In this document: positions 36,000 through 44,534 of the stretch, piece after piece
How the letters are laid out: the number at the start of each line of letters is the position of its first letter
Position numbering within the stretch: the stretch's first letter is position 1
Assembly (NCBI GenBank): GCA_016292445.1
Contig: JAEDIN010000001.1
Span: 31,850 to 95,849, forward strand
Source: Oscillospiraceae bacterium
Lineage (GTDB): Bacteria > Bacillota > Clostridia > Oscillospirales > Oscillospiraceae
Direction: 5' to 3'
DNA: 64,000 bases
The notes under the pieces: generated by a model
Told to the model about the DNA's origin: nothing
The model's database searches: none
What the model saw: the letters and a program-made list of their open reading frames with translations, nothing else
Position numbers and translations under genes: made by a program

Positions 36000-38193
36000 C
36001 TGCCACGAGCCTCAAACGAAGCGCACTGTAACGCCTTGATTGCTTGTTGTTATCTATCATCCGGTGCGCAATAGCATCGTCGCCGACCATGACAAGCAGC
36101 TCCTTTGCCCTTGTAACTGCAGTATAGAGCACACCTCTCGTCAGAAGCATCTGAACATCTCCGCTTAAAGCAAGCACAACGGCTCTGTATTCGCTGCCCT
36201 GCGATTTATGAACCGTCAACGACCACGCGTGTTCAAGCTCGTTGAGCATATCAAAGCTGTAACTTGCAAGCTTGTCCTCAAAATCAACGGTCAGAGTTTC
36301 GGTTATGGGGTCTATCTGATAAATAGTACCGATATCACCGTTATACACGCCTGTTCCGCTGACGCCGCCCTTTGTCTTCCAAATTATATCGTAATTGTTC
36401 TTTAGCTGAATAACCCTGTCGCCGACACGGAAGACGGTTTCTCCGAACATTTTTTCCTTTTTGCCATCGTCACGCGGATTCAATGCCTCCTGCAAACGCT
36501 TGTTCAGATTCACCGTGCCGGTTTCGCCCTTTCTCGTCGGTGACAAAACCTGAATGCTTGCCGAGGGTATTTTCATATTGTCAGGAAGCCTGCGTGCGCA
36601 CAGCTCAACTATTGTCTCGACCGCAGTGCCGCCCTTTAGCCTTTTAAGGCGGAAGAAATCACCGGTATTTGCCTCAAAATCCGGGTGCTCTCCCCTGTTT
36701 ATCATATGTGCATTACGGACAATACGGCTGTCGCCTTTTTGCCGAAAGATCTCCGTGAGGCGTACCGTGGGCACAATGTTGCTTCGTATTATATCTGCAA
36801 AAACATTACCCGGTCCGACTGAGGGAAGCTGATCGGCGTCGCCTACAAGAACAAGCCTGCACCCTGGCTTCAAGGCCTTCAGCAATGAGCACATAAGAGT
36901 TATGTCAACCATAGAGCACTCATCGAGCACCAAAGCATCGCAGTTGAGTGGGTCGCCCTCATCCTTTGTGAATACGACCGTCTCGCCGTCCTCGGACATT
37001 TTTGCACCAAGCAATCTATGTATGGTGAACGCTTCTCTGCCGCTGAGCTCGCTCATGCGTTTTGCGGCTCTACCCGTAGGCGCGGCAAGCAGCGTTTCAA
37101 GCTCAAGTTCGTCATACAGCTTTAAAATAGCCCTTAATATAGTGGTTTTTCCGGTTCCCGGGCCACCGGTGATTACAAGCACCCTGTTATTGAGTGCAAG
37201 CTCTATCGACTGCTTTTGAAGCGGTGCATAGCTTATATCATATAGGCTTTCAAGCTTTGATATCAGTTTTTCCATGTTTACGCTGCTCTTTGTTTTTGCG
37301 CTTGTCATGCTCTTGAGCCTGTATGCGGTATATGTCTCCGCCTCATAAAGCTCGGCGAGATAGCAAACATTGAGACCTGCAACGCTGTCGCATACTATTT
37401 CGCCGCTTTCCGCTAAACTGTCGATCGCCTCTGAAACGAGATCCCCGGGCACGGATATAAGCTGTGAAGTCGCTGCAATCAGCTTATCTCTCGGAATAAA
37501 ACAATGTCCGTTTCCGCTGTTGTGCCTTAACTCAAACAAAACAGCGGCGGAAATTCTATTTATGCTATCCCCTTCAATGCCGAGCTCTAAGGCGAGGTTA
37601 TCCGCCTCTGCAAAGCTTGCGCCGATATGGCTTGCGGCAATTATGTAGGGATTATCGTGCAAAGTTTCAAGTGCCGTTGAGCCGTATGTTTTATATAATT
37701 TAAGTGCAACGAGCGGTTGGATGTTATAGGCGCACAAAAACTCCGTGAGTCTTCTGACGCCAGCCTGCTTTTTGAAGCTTGCGCTCATATCCTTTGCCTT
37801 TGCAAGACTTATTCCCTTTATCTCGGCAAGCTTTTCCGGATACATTTCAAGCACATCGAGGGATTTTTCCTTAAACCGCTCTACTATCATAGCAGCGGTT
37901 GCAGGACCTATACCGCGAACAGTGCTGCCAGCCAAGTACTCATAGATACCGTCAGCGGAAGTCGGCAGAAGTCTGTTTGACTGCTCGATCTTGAACTGTC
38001 TGCCGTGCTGAGCATGGGTCACCCACGAACCCTCGGCGGACATCATCTCGCCGGGTGCAATGTATGGCAAACAACCGACGGCTGTAATCATCTCGCCGCT
38101 GTCACTCTCCAAACGCACAACGGCATAGCCGTTTTCGTCGTTCATATATATGACTGAGCTTATTATTCCGTTTATCTCACTTAGCTCGACCAT
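35992..38193 (-). CDS. recD2: RecD2-type ATP-dependent helicase
   Basis: 733 residues. 5'-3' helicase of the RecD2/YrrC group, without RecBC. N-terminal OB-like domain, helix-hairpin-helix region (GIGPATAAMIVERF and IKGISLAKAKDM near 90-130), then superfamily 1 motifs: Walker A ITGGPGTGKTT near residue 342, Walker B DALVLDECSMVD near 422, and the late motif AWSLTVHKSQGSEY near 665. The ATG at 38193 has GGAGA 5 bases upstream; longer starts lack a ribosome site. Confidence 0.95.
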   Translation of the reverse strand: MVELSEINGIISSVIYMNDENGYAVVRLESDSGEMITAVGCLPYIAPGEMMSAEGSWVTHAQHGRQFKIEQSNRLLPTSADGIYEYLAGSTVRGIGPATAAMIVERFKEKSLDVLEMYPEKLAEIKGISLAKAKDMSASFKKQAGVRRLTEFLCAYNIQPLVALKLYKTYGSTALETLHDNPYIIAASHIGASFAEADNLALELGIEGDSINRISAAVLFELRHNSGNGHCFIPRDKLIAATSQLISVPGDLVSEAIDSLAESGEIVCDSVAGLNVCYLAELYEAETYTAYRLKSMTSAKTKSSVNMEKLISKLESLYDISYAPLQKQSIELALNNRVLVITGGPGTGKTTILRAILKLYDELELETLLAAPTGRAAKRMSELSGREAFTIHRLLGAKMSEDGETVVFTKDEGDPLNCDALVLDECSMVDITLMCSLLKALKPGCRLVLVGDADQLPSVGPGNVFADIIRSNIVPTVRLTEIFRQKGDSRIVRNAHMINRGEHPDFEANTGDFFRLKRLKGGTAVETIVELCARRLPDNMKIPSASIQVLSPTRKGETGTVNLNKRLQEALNPRDDGKKEKMFGETVFRVGDRVIQLKNNYDIIWKTKGGVSGTGVYNGDIGTIYQIDPITETLTVDFEDKLASYSFDMLNELEHAWSLTVHKSQGSEYRAVVLALSGDVQMLLTRGVLYTAVTRAKELLVMVGDDAIAHRMIDNNKQSRRYSALRLRLVADD

Positions 38194-38206
38194 AGAATTC
38201 TCCATC

Positions 38207-38506
38207 TTACAAAAGTGTAATAAAGTCGTACATATCGGCATAGCATCTTGCGATATGCTTTGCCGCCGTATCCGCATTCTGCGTGTTTATGTGCACTTTG
38301 GCTTTCAGAGTACCGTTTTCACGCAGCCAGATAATGCCTTTTATCGTCTGCTCAAGCATGGGTTCTTTTCCGCTGACACTCAAATCAATGCTTATAAGCG
38401 TGTTTTCGCCGCTGCTTATGGGAGTTAACAACACGCCCTTTACTGACCAGAGCAGAATTAGCAAAATTGAAGCTATCGTAAGCCCTACAATAAAGTCAAC
38501 TATCAT
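38207..38506 (-). CDS. Small membrane protein of unknown function
   Basis: 99 residues with no recognised family. One membrane helix near the N-terminus (FIVGLTIASILLILLW, about 5-20) is followed by a soluble tail of about 70 residues with mixed strand/helix character (LISIDLSVSGKEPMLEQT, TLKAKVHINTQN). GGAGG with a good 8-9 base spacing precedes the ATG, which supports translation. It lies between uvrA and recD2, ending 13 bases before the latter. Confidence 0.7.
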   Translation of the reverse strand: MIVDFIVGLTIASILLILLWSVKGVLLTPISSGENTLISIDLSVSGKEPMLEQTIKGIIWLRENGTLKAKVHINTQNADTAAKHIARCYADMYDFITLL

Positions 38507-38551
38507 TTCCCGGCCTCCTTTGTTTATTATATGAGGCCGGGTGTTGTCATG

Positions 38552-41386
38552 TCAAAGCAGCTTTTTAAGGAACTGTCCGGTGTAGCTGTCTTTGCAGTCG
38601 GCGCACTCCTCCGGAGTACCGGTAAATACGACAGTACCGCCTCCGCTGCCGCCCTCGGGTCCAAGGTCAATGATATAGTCAGAGGATTTTATTATATCAA
38701 GATTATGCTCGATAATTACAACCGTGTTTCCTGCGTCTGCAAGCCTATTGATTATATAGATAAGCTTGTGTACATCCGCCATATGCAGGCCTGTGGTAGG
38801 CTCATCGAGTATATATATAGTTGAGCCGGTGCTTCGTTTTGAAAGTTCTGTTGCAAGCTTGACACGCTGAGCTTCGCCGCCGGAAAGGGTCGTGCTTGAT
38901 TGTCCCAGCTTGATATAGCCCAAACCGACATCGTAAAGAGTATCAAGTTTACTTCTAAGCTTGGGGAGATTTGCAAAGAAGTCCCTTGCCTCCTCAACCG
39001 TCATATCGAGAACTTCATAGATATTCTTACCCTTGTACCTAACCTCAAGGGTCTCTCTGTTATAGCGCTTTCCCTTGCAGACATCACAGGGCACATATAC
39101 ATCCGGCAGAAAATGCATCTCTATCTTCTGCAATCCGTCCCCCTTGCACGCCTCACAGCGTCCGCCCTTGACATTAAAGGAGAATCTGCCCGACTGATAG
39201 CCTCTTAGCTTTGCATCCTCGGTCGAAGCAAACAGCTCGCGGATATCATTAAACAAGCCCGTATATGTCGCGGGATTGGAGCGGGGCGTTCTTCCTATCG
39301 GGCTTTGGTCGATATTTATGACCTTATCGATATCCTCAAGCCCGCTGACGCCGTCGCATTTTCCGGGCTTTGTTTTCGAACGGTTCTTTTCGAGCGCTAC
39401 CGTTTTGTACAGTATTTCATTAACAAGCGAGGATTTTCCGCTGCCGGATACTCCCGTGACGCAGGTTACAACGCCTTTGGGGAATGCCGCATCGATCCCT
39501 TTAAGGTTATTTTCTCTTGCTCCGCGGACGGTTATAAACCCCTTATCTGTCGGTCTGCGCTCATCGGGAACGGGAATCTGCTTCTTGCCGCTAAGATACT
39601 GTCCCGTTACTGAGCTTTCGCAGGCGCATATCTCATCTACCGTGCCTGCACAAACTACCTCGCCGCCGTGCACGCCCGCCGCAGGGCCTATATCCACGAC
39701 GAAATCTGCAGAACGAATGGTATCCTCATCATGCTCAACAACTATAAGCGTGTTGCCCAAATCGCGCAGATCCCTGAGTGTATTGAGCAGCTTTTCATTG
39801 TCACGCTGATGTAGGCCGATGCTCGGCTCGTCGAGGATATACAAAACGCCCATAAGCGATGAGCCGATTTGCGTTGCGAGTCTTATTCTTTGGCTCTCAC
39901 CGCCGGATAGAGTGACCGCACCTCTTGACAGCGTGAGGTACTGTAAACCGACATTTTTAAGGAATCCGAGTCTGACCTTTATTTCTTTTAGGATCTGAGC
40001 AGCAATTATCTGCTCCTTTTCGCTAAGAACAAGCCCGTCAACAAAGTTAATCGCTTCGGTTATGGACATATTGCTCATTTGCGCTATGCTCTTGCCGCCG
40101 ACTGTGACCGCAAGCGCTTCTTTCCGCAGTCTCAGGCCTCCGCAGCTCGGGCAGCGAATTTCGGACATGACCTCCTCAATATCCGCTCTCATCGCAGGAC
40201 TTTGTGTTTCATGATAGCGGCGTTCAAGGTTATTGCATATGCCCTCAAAAGGCTTGGAATACTTTCCGGAGAACGAGCCGTTCTTGTTCTCCCGTTCGTA
40301 CAAAAGATCAAGCGGTTCTCCCTTGGTGCCGTAAAACAACGCATCCTTTGCCTCTGCCGAAAGCTCTCTAAAAGGAGTGGTAAGTGTAAATCCGTACTTC
40401 TTTGCCAGTGCGTTATAGTACATTTTGGCTATTGAGTCATTACCTCCGCTTTGCCAGCCGGATGCCTGTATTGCGCCATCGGCAAGACTAAGCATATCGT
40501 CCGGCACAATAAGCTCCGGATCAATCAGAAGCTGCATTCCGAGACCGTCGCAGGTGGGACAGGCCCCGTAAGGCGTATTGAAGGAAAACATTCTCGGTGT
40601 CAATTCTTCGATGGATATTCCGCAATCCTCGCAGGCATAGTTTTGAGAAAAGAGCATTTCCCTGTTCTCGCTGACAATATCAGCAATAATAATTCCGTCG
40701 GCAAGCGATGCCGCAGTTTCAACGGAGTCGGTAAGTCTTCGGCTTATATCGGGCTTTATCACTATTCTGTCAACGATTATCTCGATATTGTGCTTCTTAT
40801 TCTTGTCAAGCTTAATCGGTTCCGACAGATCATACAGGCTTCCGTCGACCCTGGCTCTGACATAGCCCGACTTTCTGGCATCCTCAAATACCTTTATATA
40901 TTCGCCTTTTCTCGCTCTGACGACGGGTGCAAGTATCTGAAGCTTTGTCCCCTCGGGCAAAAGCATAAGCTGGTCTATTATCTGATCAATCGTTTGCTGC
41001 TTGATTTCTTTGCCGCATTTCGGGCAGTGAGGGACGCCTATGCGAGCCCACAAAAGGCGCATATAGTCGTATATTTCCGTTACCGTACCAACGGTTGAAC
41101 GAGGGTTTCTCGAGCTGGTTTTCTGGTCAATCGATATTGCCGGCGAGAGCCCCTGAATATAGTCGAGATCCGGCTTGTCCATCTGTCCGAGAAACTGCCT
41201 TGCATAGGAAGAAAGGCTTTCAACATAGCGTCTTTGACCCTCGGCATATATTGTGTCAAAAGCAAGGCTGGATTTGCCGCTTCCCGATACGCCGGTCATA
41301 ACAATGAGTTTATCCCTGGGTATCTCAATATCTATGTTTTTAAGATTATTGGCTCTTGCGCCCTTTATGATAATGCTGTTTTCCAT
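38552..41386 (-). CDS. uvrA: Excinuclease ABC subunit A
   Basis: About 944 residues, normal for UvrA. Damage-recognition ATPase of nucleotide excision repair. Two ABC modules: first Walker [16 protein letters not shown] near residues 31-45, second [15 protein letters not shown] near 640-654; zinc modules with CPKC (near 120), CEDCG, and CEACKGDG...[10 protein letters not shown]; signature [12 protein letters not shown] and [12 protein letters not shown]. The start may instead be the GTG at 41395, whose GTGA overlaps the ybaK stop. uvrB is 14 kb away at 57.2 kb, so the uvrBA pair is split. Confidence 0.97.
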   Translation of the reverse strand: MENSIIIKGARANNLKNIDIEIPRDKLIVMTGVSGSGKSSLAFDTIYAEGQRRYVESLSSYARQFLGQMDKPDLDYIQGLSPAISIDQKTSSRNPRSTVGTVTEIYDYMRLLWARIGVPHCPKCGKEIKQQTIDQIIDQLMLLPEGTKLQILAPVVRARKGEYIKVFEDARKSGYVRARVDGSLYDLSEPIKLDKNKKHNIEIIVDRIVIKPDISRRLTDSVETAASLADGIIIADIVSENREMLFSQNYACEDCGISIEELTPRMFSFNTPYGACPTCDGLGMQLLIDPELIVPDDMLSLADGAIQASGWQSGGNDSIAKMYYNALAKKYGFTLTTPFRELSAEAKDALFYGTKGEPLDLLYERENKNGSFSGKYSKPFEGICNNLERRYHETQSPAMRADIEEVMSEIRCPSCGGLRLRKEALAVTVGGKSIAQMSNMSITEAINFVDGLVLSEKEQIIAAQILKEIKVRLGFLKNVGLQYLTLSRGAVTLSGGESQRIRLATQIGSSLMGVLYILDEPSIGLHQRDNEKLLNTLRDLRDLGNTLIVVEHDEDTIRSADFVVDIGPAAGVHGGEVVCAGTVDEICACESSVTGQYLSGKKQIPVPDERRPTDKGFITVRGARENNLKGIDAAFPKGVVTCVTGVSGSGKSSLVNEILYKTVALEKNRSKTKPGKCDGVSGLEDIDKVINIDQSPIGRTPRSNPATYTGLFNDIRELFASTEDAKLRGYQSGRFSFNVKGGRCEACKGDGLQKIEMHFLPDVYVPCDVCKGKRYNRETLEVRYKGKNIYEVLDMTVEEARDFFANLPKLRSKLDTLYDVGLGYIKLGQSSTTLSGGEAQRVKLATELSKRSTGSTIYILDEPTTGLHMADVHKLIYIINRLADAGNTVVIIEHNLDIIKSSDYIIDLGPEGGSGGGTVVFTGTPEECADCKDSYTGQFLKKLL

Positions 41387-41391
41387 ATGAA

Positions 41392-41865
41392 TCACACCAA
41401 TTCCGCGTAGCTTCCGCGAGTAAGCCTGACAAGCTCATCCGGCGAAAGCTCGACCTGATAGCCGATTTTTCCTGCGCTGACCATAATAGTCGGCTTCTCC
41501 GCTGCGCTTATGTTATAGAAGGTCCTGTACTGCTTTTTCATCCCTACGGGTGAGCATCCGCCCCTTACATAGCCGGTTAAAGCGTTTATCTCGCTGACAT
41601 GTATCATTGCAATGGATTTTTCGCCGCTTGCCTTTGCTGCTTTTTTCAGGTCAAGCTCAGCGGTAACGGGAACAACAAAAACATAGACAGTTTTACTTGC
41701 GCCCCTGGCAACAAGGGTCTTGAACACTTGGTCTGGGTTTTGCCCGCATATTCTCGCAACGGTCAGACCGTCAACGGCTTCATCGCCGTGTGGGTATTCG
41801 TGTGAGGTATATTTTATCTTTCTCTGCTCAAGCAGACGCATGACATTTGTCTTTTGTTCTTTCAT
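41392..41865 (-). CDS. ybaK: Cys-tRNA(Pro)/Cys-tRNA(Cys) deacylase YbaK, second copy
   Basis: 157 residues. [22 protein letters not shown] at the start, [11 protein letters not shown] near 45-55 (conserved lysine), and [14 protein letters not shown] near 98-111 are characteristic of YbaK proper. It removes mischarged cysteine from tRNA-Pro. It overlaps or abuts uvrA (GTGA). The paralogue at 10.7 kb differs in these motifs. Confidence 0.93.
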   Translation of the reverse strand: MKEQKTNVMRLLEQRKIKYTSHEYPHGDEAVDGLTVARICGQNPDQVFKTLVARGASKTVYVFVVPVTAELDLKKAAKASGEKSIAMIHVSEINALTGYVRGGCSPVGMKKQYRTFYNISAAEKPTIMVSAGKIGYQVELSPDELVRLTRGSYAELV

Positions 41866-41929
41866 TTCGCCACCTCATTCATAACTTGTACATTATATCC
41901 TTTTTACCGTATTCTTTCAACACAAAAAT

Positions 41930-41959
41930 GCGGACCTCCGTGTGTTATCGGAGGTCCGC
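41930..41959 (-). terminator. Terminator of the TetR-like gene
   Basis: Perfect 11-bp stem GCGGACCTCCG / CGGAGGTCCGC with an eight-base loop, followed on the minus strand by ATTTTTGTG, 14 bases after the regulator's stop. Confidence 0.85.
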
Positions 41960-41972
41960 TGATATTTACTTT

Positions 41973-42530
41973 TCAGTTAATCCGAAACCTTGAAAGCATA
42001 CTCTCTATACTGCCGTCGAGGACTTTTATAAACTTCTCCTCTGTGATCTCGGGAGGCAGTTCCATATTCCTGTCAAGCCACTGTGAGATAAGTCCGACAA
42101 TTCCGTTAGCGTAGAATTCGCAAACAAACTCGAGATCGGACCACTCAATATTCTTCCCTTCGGCAACAATTACAGCAAAGCTATGGATGCAATAATGCAG
42201 TCTTCTTTTAAAATATCTCAGGAAGTATGAACGGTTATTGGAGTTATAGATATTAAGGACAAACAGCTTGTTGTCATGGAGATAATGGAAGAACAGAAGA
42301 ACGTTTTCTCGCCATTCATCATAGCGTATCTCAGACGGAAGAACTCTGTTTGCATCCTCCTCAAACACCCACTCCAAGAGGTCGTATACATCATCGAAAT
42401 GGTAATAGAAGGTCTGACGATTAACGCCGCACTCCTCAACAAGATCTTTTACGGTTATCTTGTCAATAGGCTTAATGGCGAGCATTTTTTTAAGTGCGTT
42501 TCCGAGAGATTCTTTTGTCGAAGTAGCCAT
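41973..42530 (-). CDS. TetR/AcrR family regulator (DhaS-like)
   Basis: 185 residues. N-terminal helix-turn-helix: KITVKDLVEECGVNRQTFYYHFDDVYDLLEWVF near residues 24-56. The motif FYYHFxDxxDLLxW and the C-terminal half (NNRSYFLRYFKRRLHYCIHSF, EFYANGIVGLISQWL) fit the TetR_C_8 / dihydroxyacetone-kinase-regulator group. No dha genes or target operon are adjacent. It is transcribed alone, with its own terminator, and divergent from gluQRS. Confidence 0.9.
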   Translation of the reverse strand: MATSTKESLGNALKKMLAIKPIDKITVKDLVEECGVNRQTFYYHFDDVYDLLEWVFEEDANRVLPSEIRYDEWRENVLLFFHYLHDNKLFVLNIYNSNNRSYFLRYFKRRLHYCIHSFAVIVAEGKNIEWSDLEFVCEFYANGIVGLISQWLDRNMELPPEITEEKFIKVLDGSIESMLSRFRIN

Positions 42531-42579
42531 AATTGTACCCCTTCCGTTTATCTTATCACTTTCTTTATATCACAAGTTT

Positions 42580-42608
42580 TTGAAAAATGATAGATGGATA
42601 TTTAATTT
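42580..42608 (+). promoter_or_regulatory. Possible promoter for gluQRS
   Basis: TTGAAA (42580-42585), 17 bases, TAATTT (42603-42608). Confidence 0.4.
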
Positions 42609-42661
42609 TTCTCGTATTTATGCTTAAATATATTAAAAAACACTTAGAAAAGAGGCTGACT

Positions 42662-43585
42662 ATGAGCGTTACAAGCGATACAGTCGGACGATTTGCACCG
42701 AGTCCAAGCGGTTATACGCATCTCGGAAATCTTGCATCATACCTGCTTGCGTGGCTTGATGTACGGTCGGTTGGCGGAAGCATTATCCTTCGCATAGAAG
42801 ATCTTGACTTGAATAGATGCTCGGAAAGCTTTGCCGAACAAATTGCCGATGACTTGAAATTTCTCGGCCTTGATTGGGATAATGAGCTAAGGCCCGAATT
42901 CCATCAAAGTCGCAGGACAAGTATGTACGAGGATATCTTTAGGCAGCTTATGAAGCATGATATGCTATACCCTTGTTATTGCAGCCGCAGCCAGCGCTTG
43001 GCAGCATCGGCACCTCACCCCGGTGAATATTCGCATGACACGGGCTGCAGATGTAAATACTTGAGTTATTACGAGCGACTTCAATTAGAAAAAGCCGGCA
43101 AAACACCGGCATGGAAAATCCGCGTGCCCGATAAAGAGATCGTCTTCACAGACGGTCATTACGGTGCTGTGCGGCAGAATTTAGCCGACGACGGCGATTT
43201 CATCGTAAGGCGCTCGGACGGAGTATTTGCCTACCAGCTTGCTGTTTCATTTGATGATATGGCAATGGGCGTTAATAGAGTAGTTCGAGGCAGAGATCTT
43301 CTCAATTCGACAGCTAAGCAGATTTGGCTGATAAACGAGTTGGGGGGCATACCGCCTGAGTATTGCCATGCCCCCCTGCTGATTTCGGAAAGCGGCAAAA
43401 AGCTCTCAAAAAGAGACGGAGATCTGAGCATAAAACAATTACGGAAATCGTATTCTGCCGAGGAGATAATCGGTTTTCTTGCAAAGCAATTGAATATCGG
43501 CGACTGCAAACCAACCGGCGTGCAAGAGTTATTAAACCGCTTTGATTGGTCGCTAATTCCTAAAAACGATATAATATTAAAATGA
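42662..43585 (+). CDS. gluQRS: Glutamyl-Q tRNA(Asp) synthetase
   Basis: 307 residues, short as in GluQ-RS, which lacks the anticodon-binding domain of GltX and glutamylates queuosine in tRNA-Asp. GRFAPSPSGYTHLGN near residues 9-23 carries the HIGH motif; CYCSR and GCRCKY near 106-135 form the zinc site; KLSKRDG near 244-250 is the KMSKS motif. The ATG at 42662 has GAGG 6 bases upstream. Queuosine genes are not in the window. A terminator follows. Confidence 0.93.
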   Translation: MSVTSDTVGRFAPSPSGYTHLGNLASYLLAWLDVRSVGGSIILRIEDLDLNRCSESFAEQIADDLKFLGLDWDNELRPEFHQSRRTSMYEDIFRQLMKHDMLYPCYCSRSQRLAASAPHPGEYSHDTGCRCKYLSYYERLQLEKAGKTPAWKIRVPDKEIVFTDGHYGAVRQNLADDGDFIVRRSDGVFAYQLAVSFDDMAMGVNRVVRGRDLLNSTAKQIWLINELGGIPPEYCHAPLLISESGKKLSKRDGDLSIKQLRKSYSAEEIIGFLAKQLNIGDCKPTGVQELLNRFDWSLIPKNDIILK

Positions 43586-43611
43586 AGTCTGCGTCTGCAG
43601 GCTTCATTTTA
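43580..43611. terminator. Bidirectional terminator between gluQRS and the HAD phosphatase
   Basis: AAAATGAAG-T-CTGC pairs with GCAG-G-CTTCATTTT (one mismatch). It includes the gluQRS stop and is three bases from the HAD gene stop. Confidence 0.75.
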
Positions 43612-43613
43612 TG

Positions 43614-44408
43614 TTACATATTTGCTTTTAATATATCTGCAATGTCAACTACGCTGTTTAGAACATAATCGGGCTTACGCTCGGCTTTTTCGATATCTTC
43701 AACGGTGCTTTCACCGGATAACACGCAGACAGATACCGCGCCTGCATTCTGTGCAACGGCTATGTCGGTATACAATCTGTCGCCAACGCAGCATATCTGC
43801 TCATTTGGAATACCGGTTTTCGCGGATATTATGTCAACCATATTTCTGTTTGGCTTGCCGATATACTCGGGCTTGACGCCGCTTGCTGCAGTGAGGAGAG
43901 CGCAAATACTTCCGCAGTCCGGCAGGACCTCATTTGCAGGCATCGGGCATACCCAATCCGGATTTGCGGCAATAAATGCTGCGCCGTGGCGCAGATAGTG
44001 CACCGCTTTGTCAAGCTTTTCATAGGTAAGCTCCGTATCAAAGCCTACGCAAACTACCTTAACATCGTCTTTTCCGAGCTTAACGCCGTAGCTCTCAAGC
44101 TCACTCATAAAAGCCCTAGTGCCAACGGGATAAACCGTGCATCCGGGGAATTTTGTATTCAGATACATGGCAGTCGCCATGCCTGAAGTAAAGACATTCT
44201 CCATCTCGCAGGGAAAACCCAGCTTACGCAGTCTTGTAACATAATCTATGCCTGCCCTTGAGGAGTTATTGGTGAGGTAAATATACTCTCTGCCGCTTGC
44301 CTTTATGGTGTTGATATAATCTATCGCTCCGTCAAATACCTCGTCGCCGAGGTAAAGAGTGCCGTCCATATCAAGCAGAAACAATTTCGTGTTCAAAAGC
44401 TTATCCAT
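43614..44408 (-). CDS. HAD-IIA family sugar/nucleotide phosphatase (NagD-like)
   Basis: 264 residues. HAD motif I LFLLDMDGTLYLGD near residues 10-23 (catalytic DMDGT), motif II YLTNNSSR near 47-54, the IIA cap in the middle, and motif IV CCVGDRLYTDIAVAQNAG near 201-218. Small-molecule phosphatase of the NagD/AraL/PNPP group; substrate unknown. The ATG at 44408 has GGGAGA 7 bases upstream. It is divergent from the GH2 gene. Confidence 0.92.
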   Translation of the reverse strand: MDKLLNTKLFLLDMDGTLYLGDEVFDGAIDYINTIKASGREYIYLTNNSSRAGIDYVTRLRKLGFPCEMENVFTSGMATAMYLNTKFPGCTVYPVGTRAFMSELESYGVKLGKDDVKVVCVGFDTELTYEKLDKAVHYLRHGAAFIAANPDWVCPMPANEVLPDCGSICALLTAASGVKPEYIGKPNRNMVDIISAKTGIPNEQICCVGDRLYTDIAVAQNAGAVSVCVLSGESTVEDIEKAERKPDYVLNSVVDIADILKANM

Positions 44409-44534
44409 TTGCAAATCTCCCATGCTCCGAATGCTGCTATTATAAAGCCTTTTTTGCCGAAAATCAACTACATATCTTTGCAACGGTCTGCTTATATGCT
44501 ATTATTAGTTTATCAACATTTACGGAGAAAGACT

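Noticed and set aside
40451..41098. A 215-codon open frame on the plus strand opposite uvrA
   Set aside because: It lies wholly inside a clear uvrA on the other strand, has no ribosome site and matches no known protein pattern.
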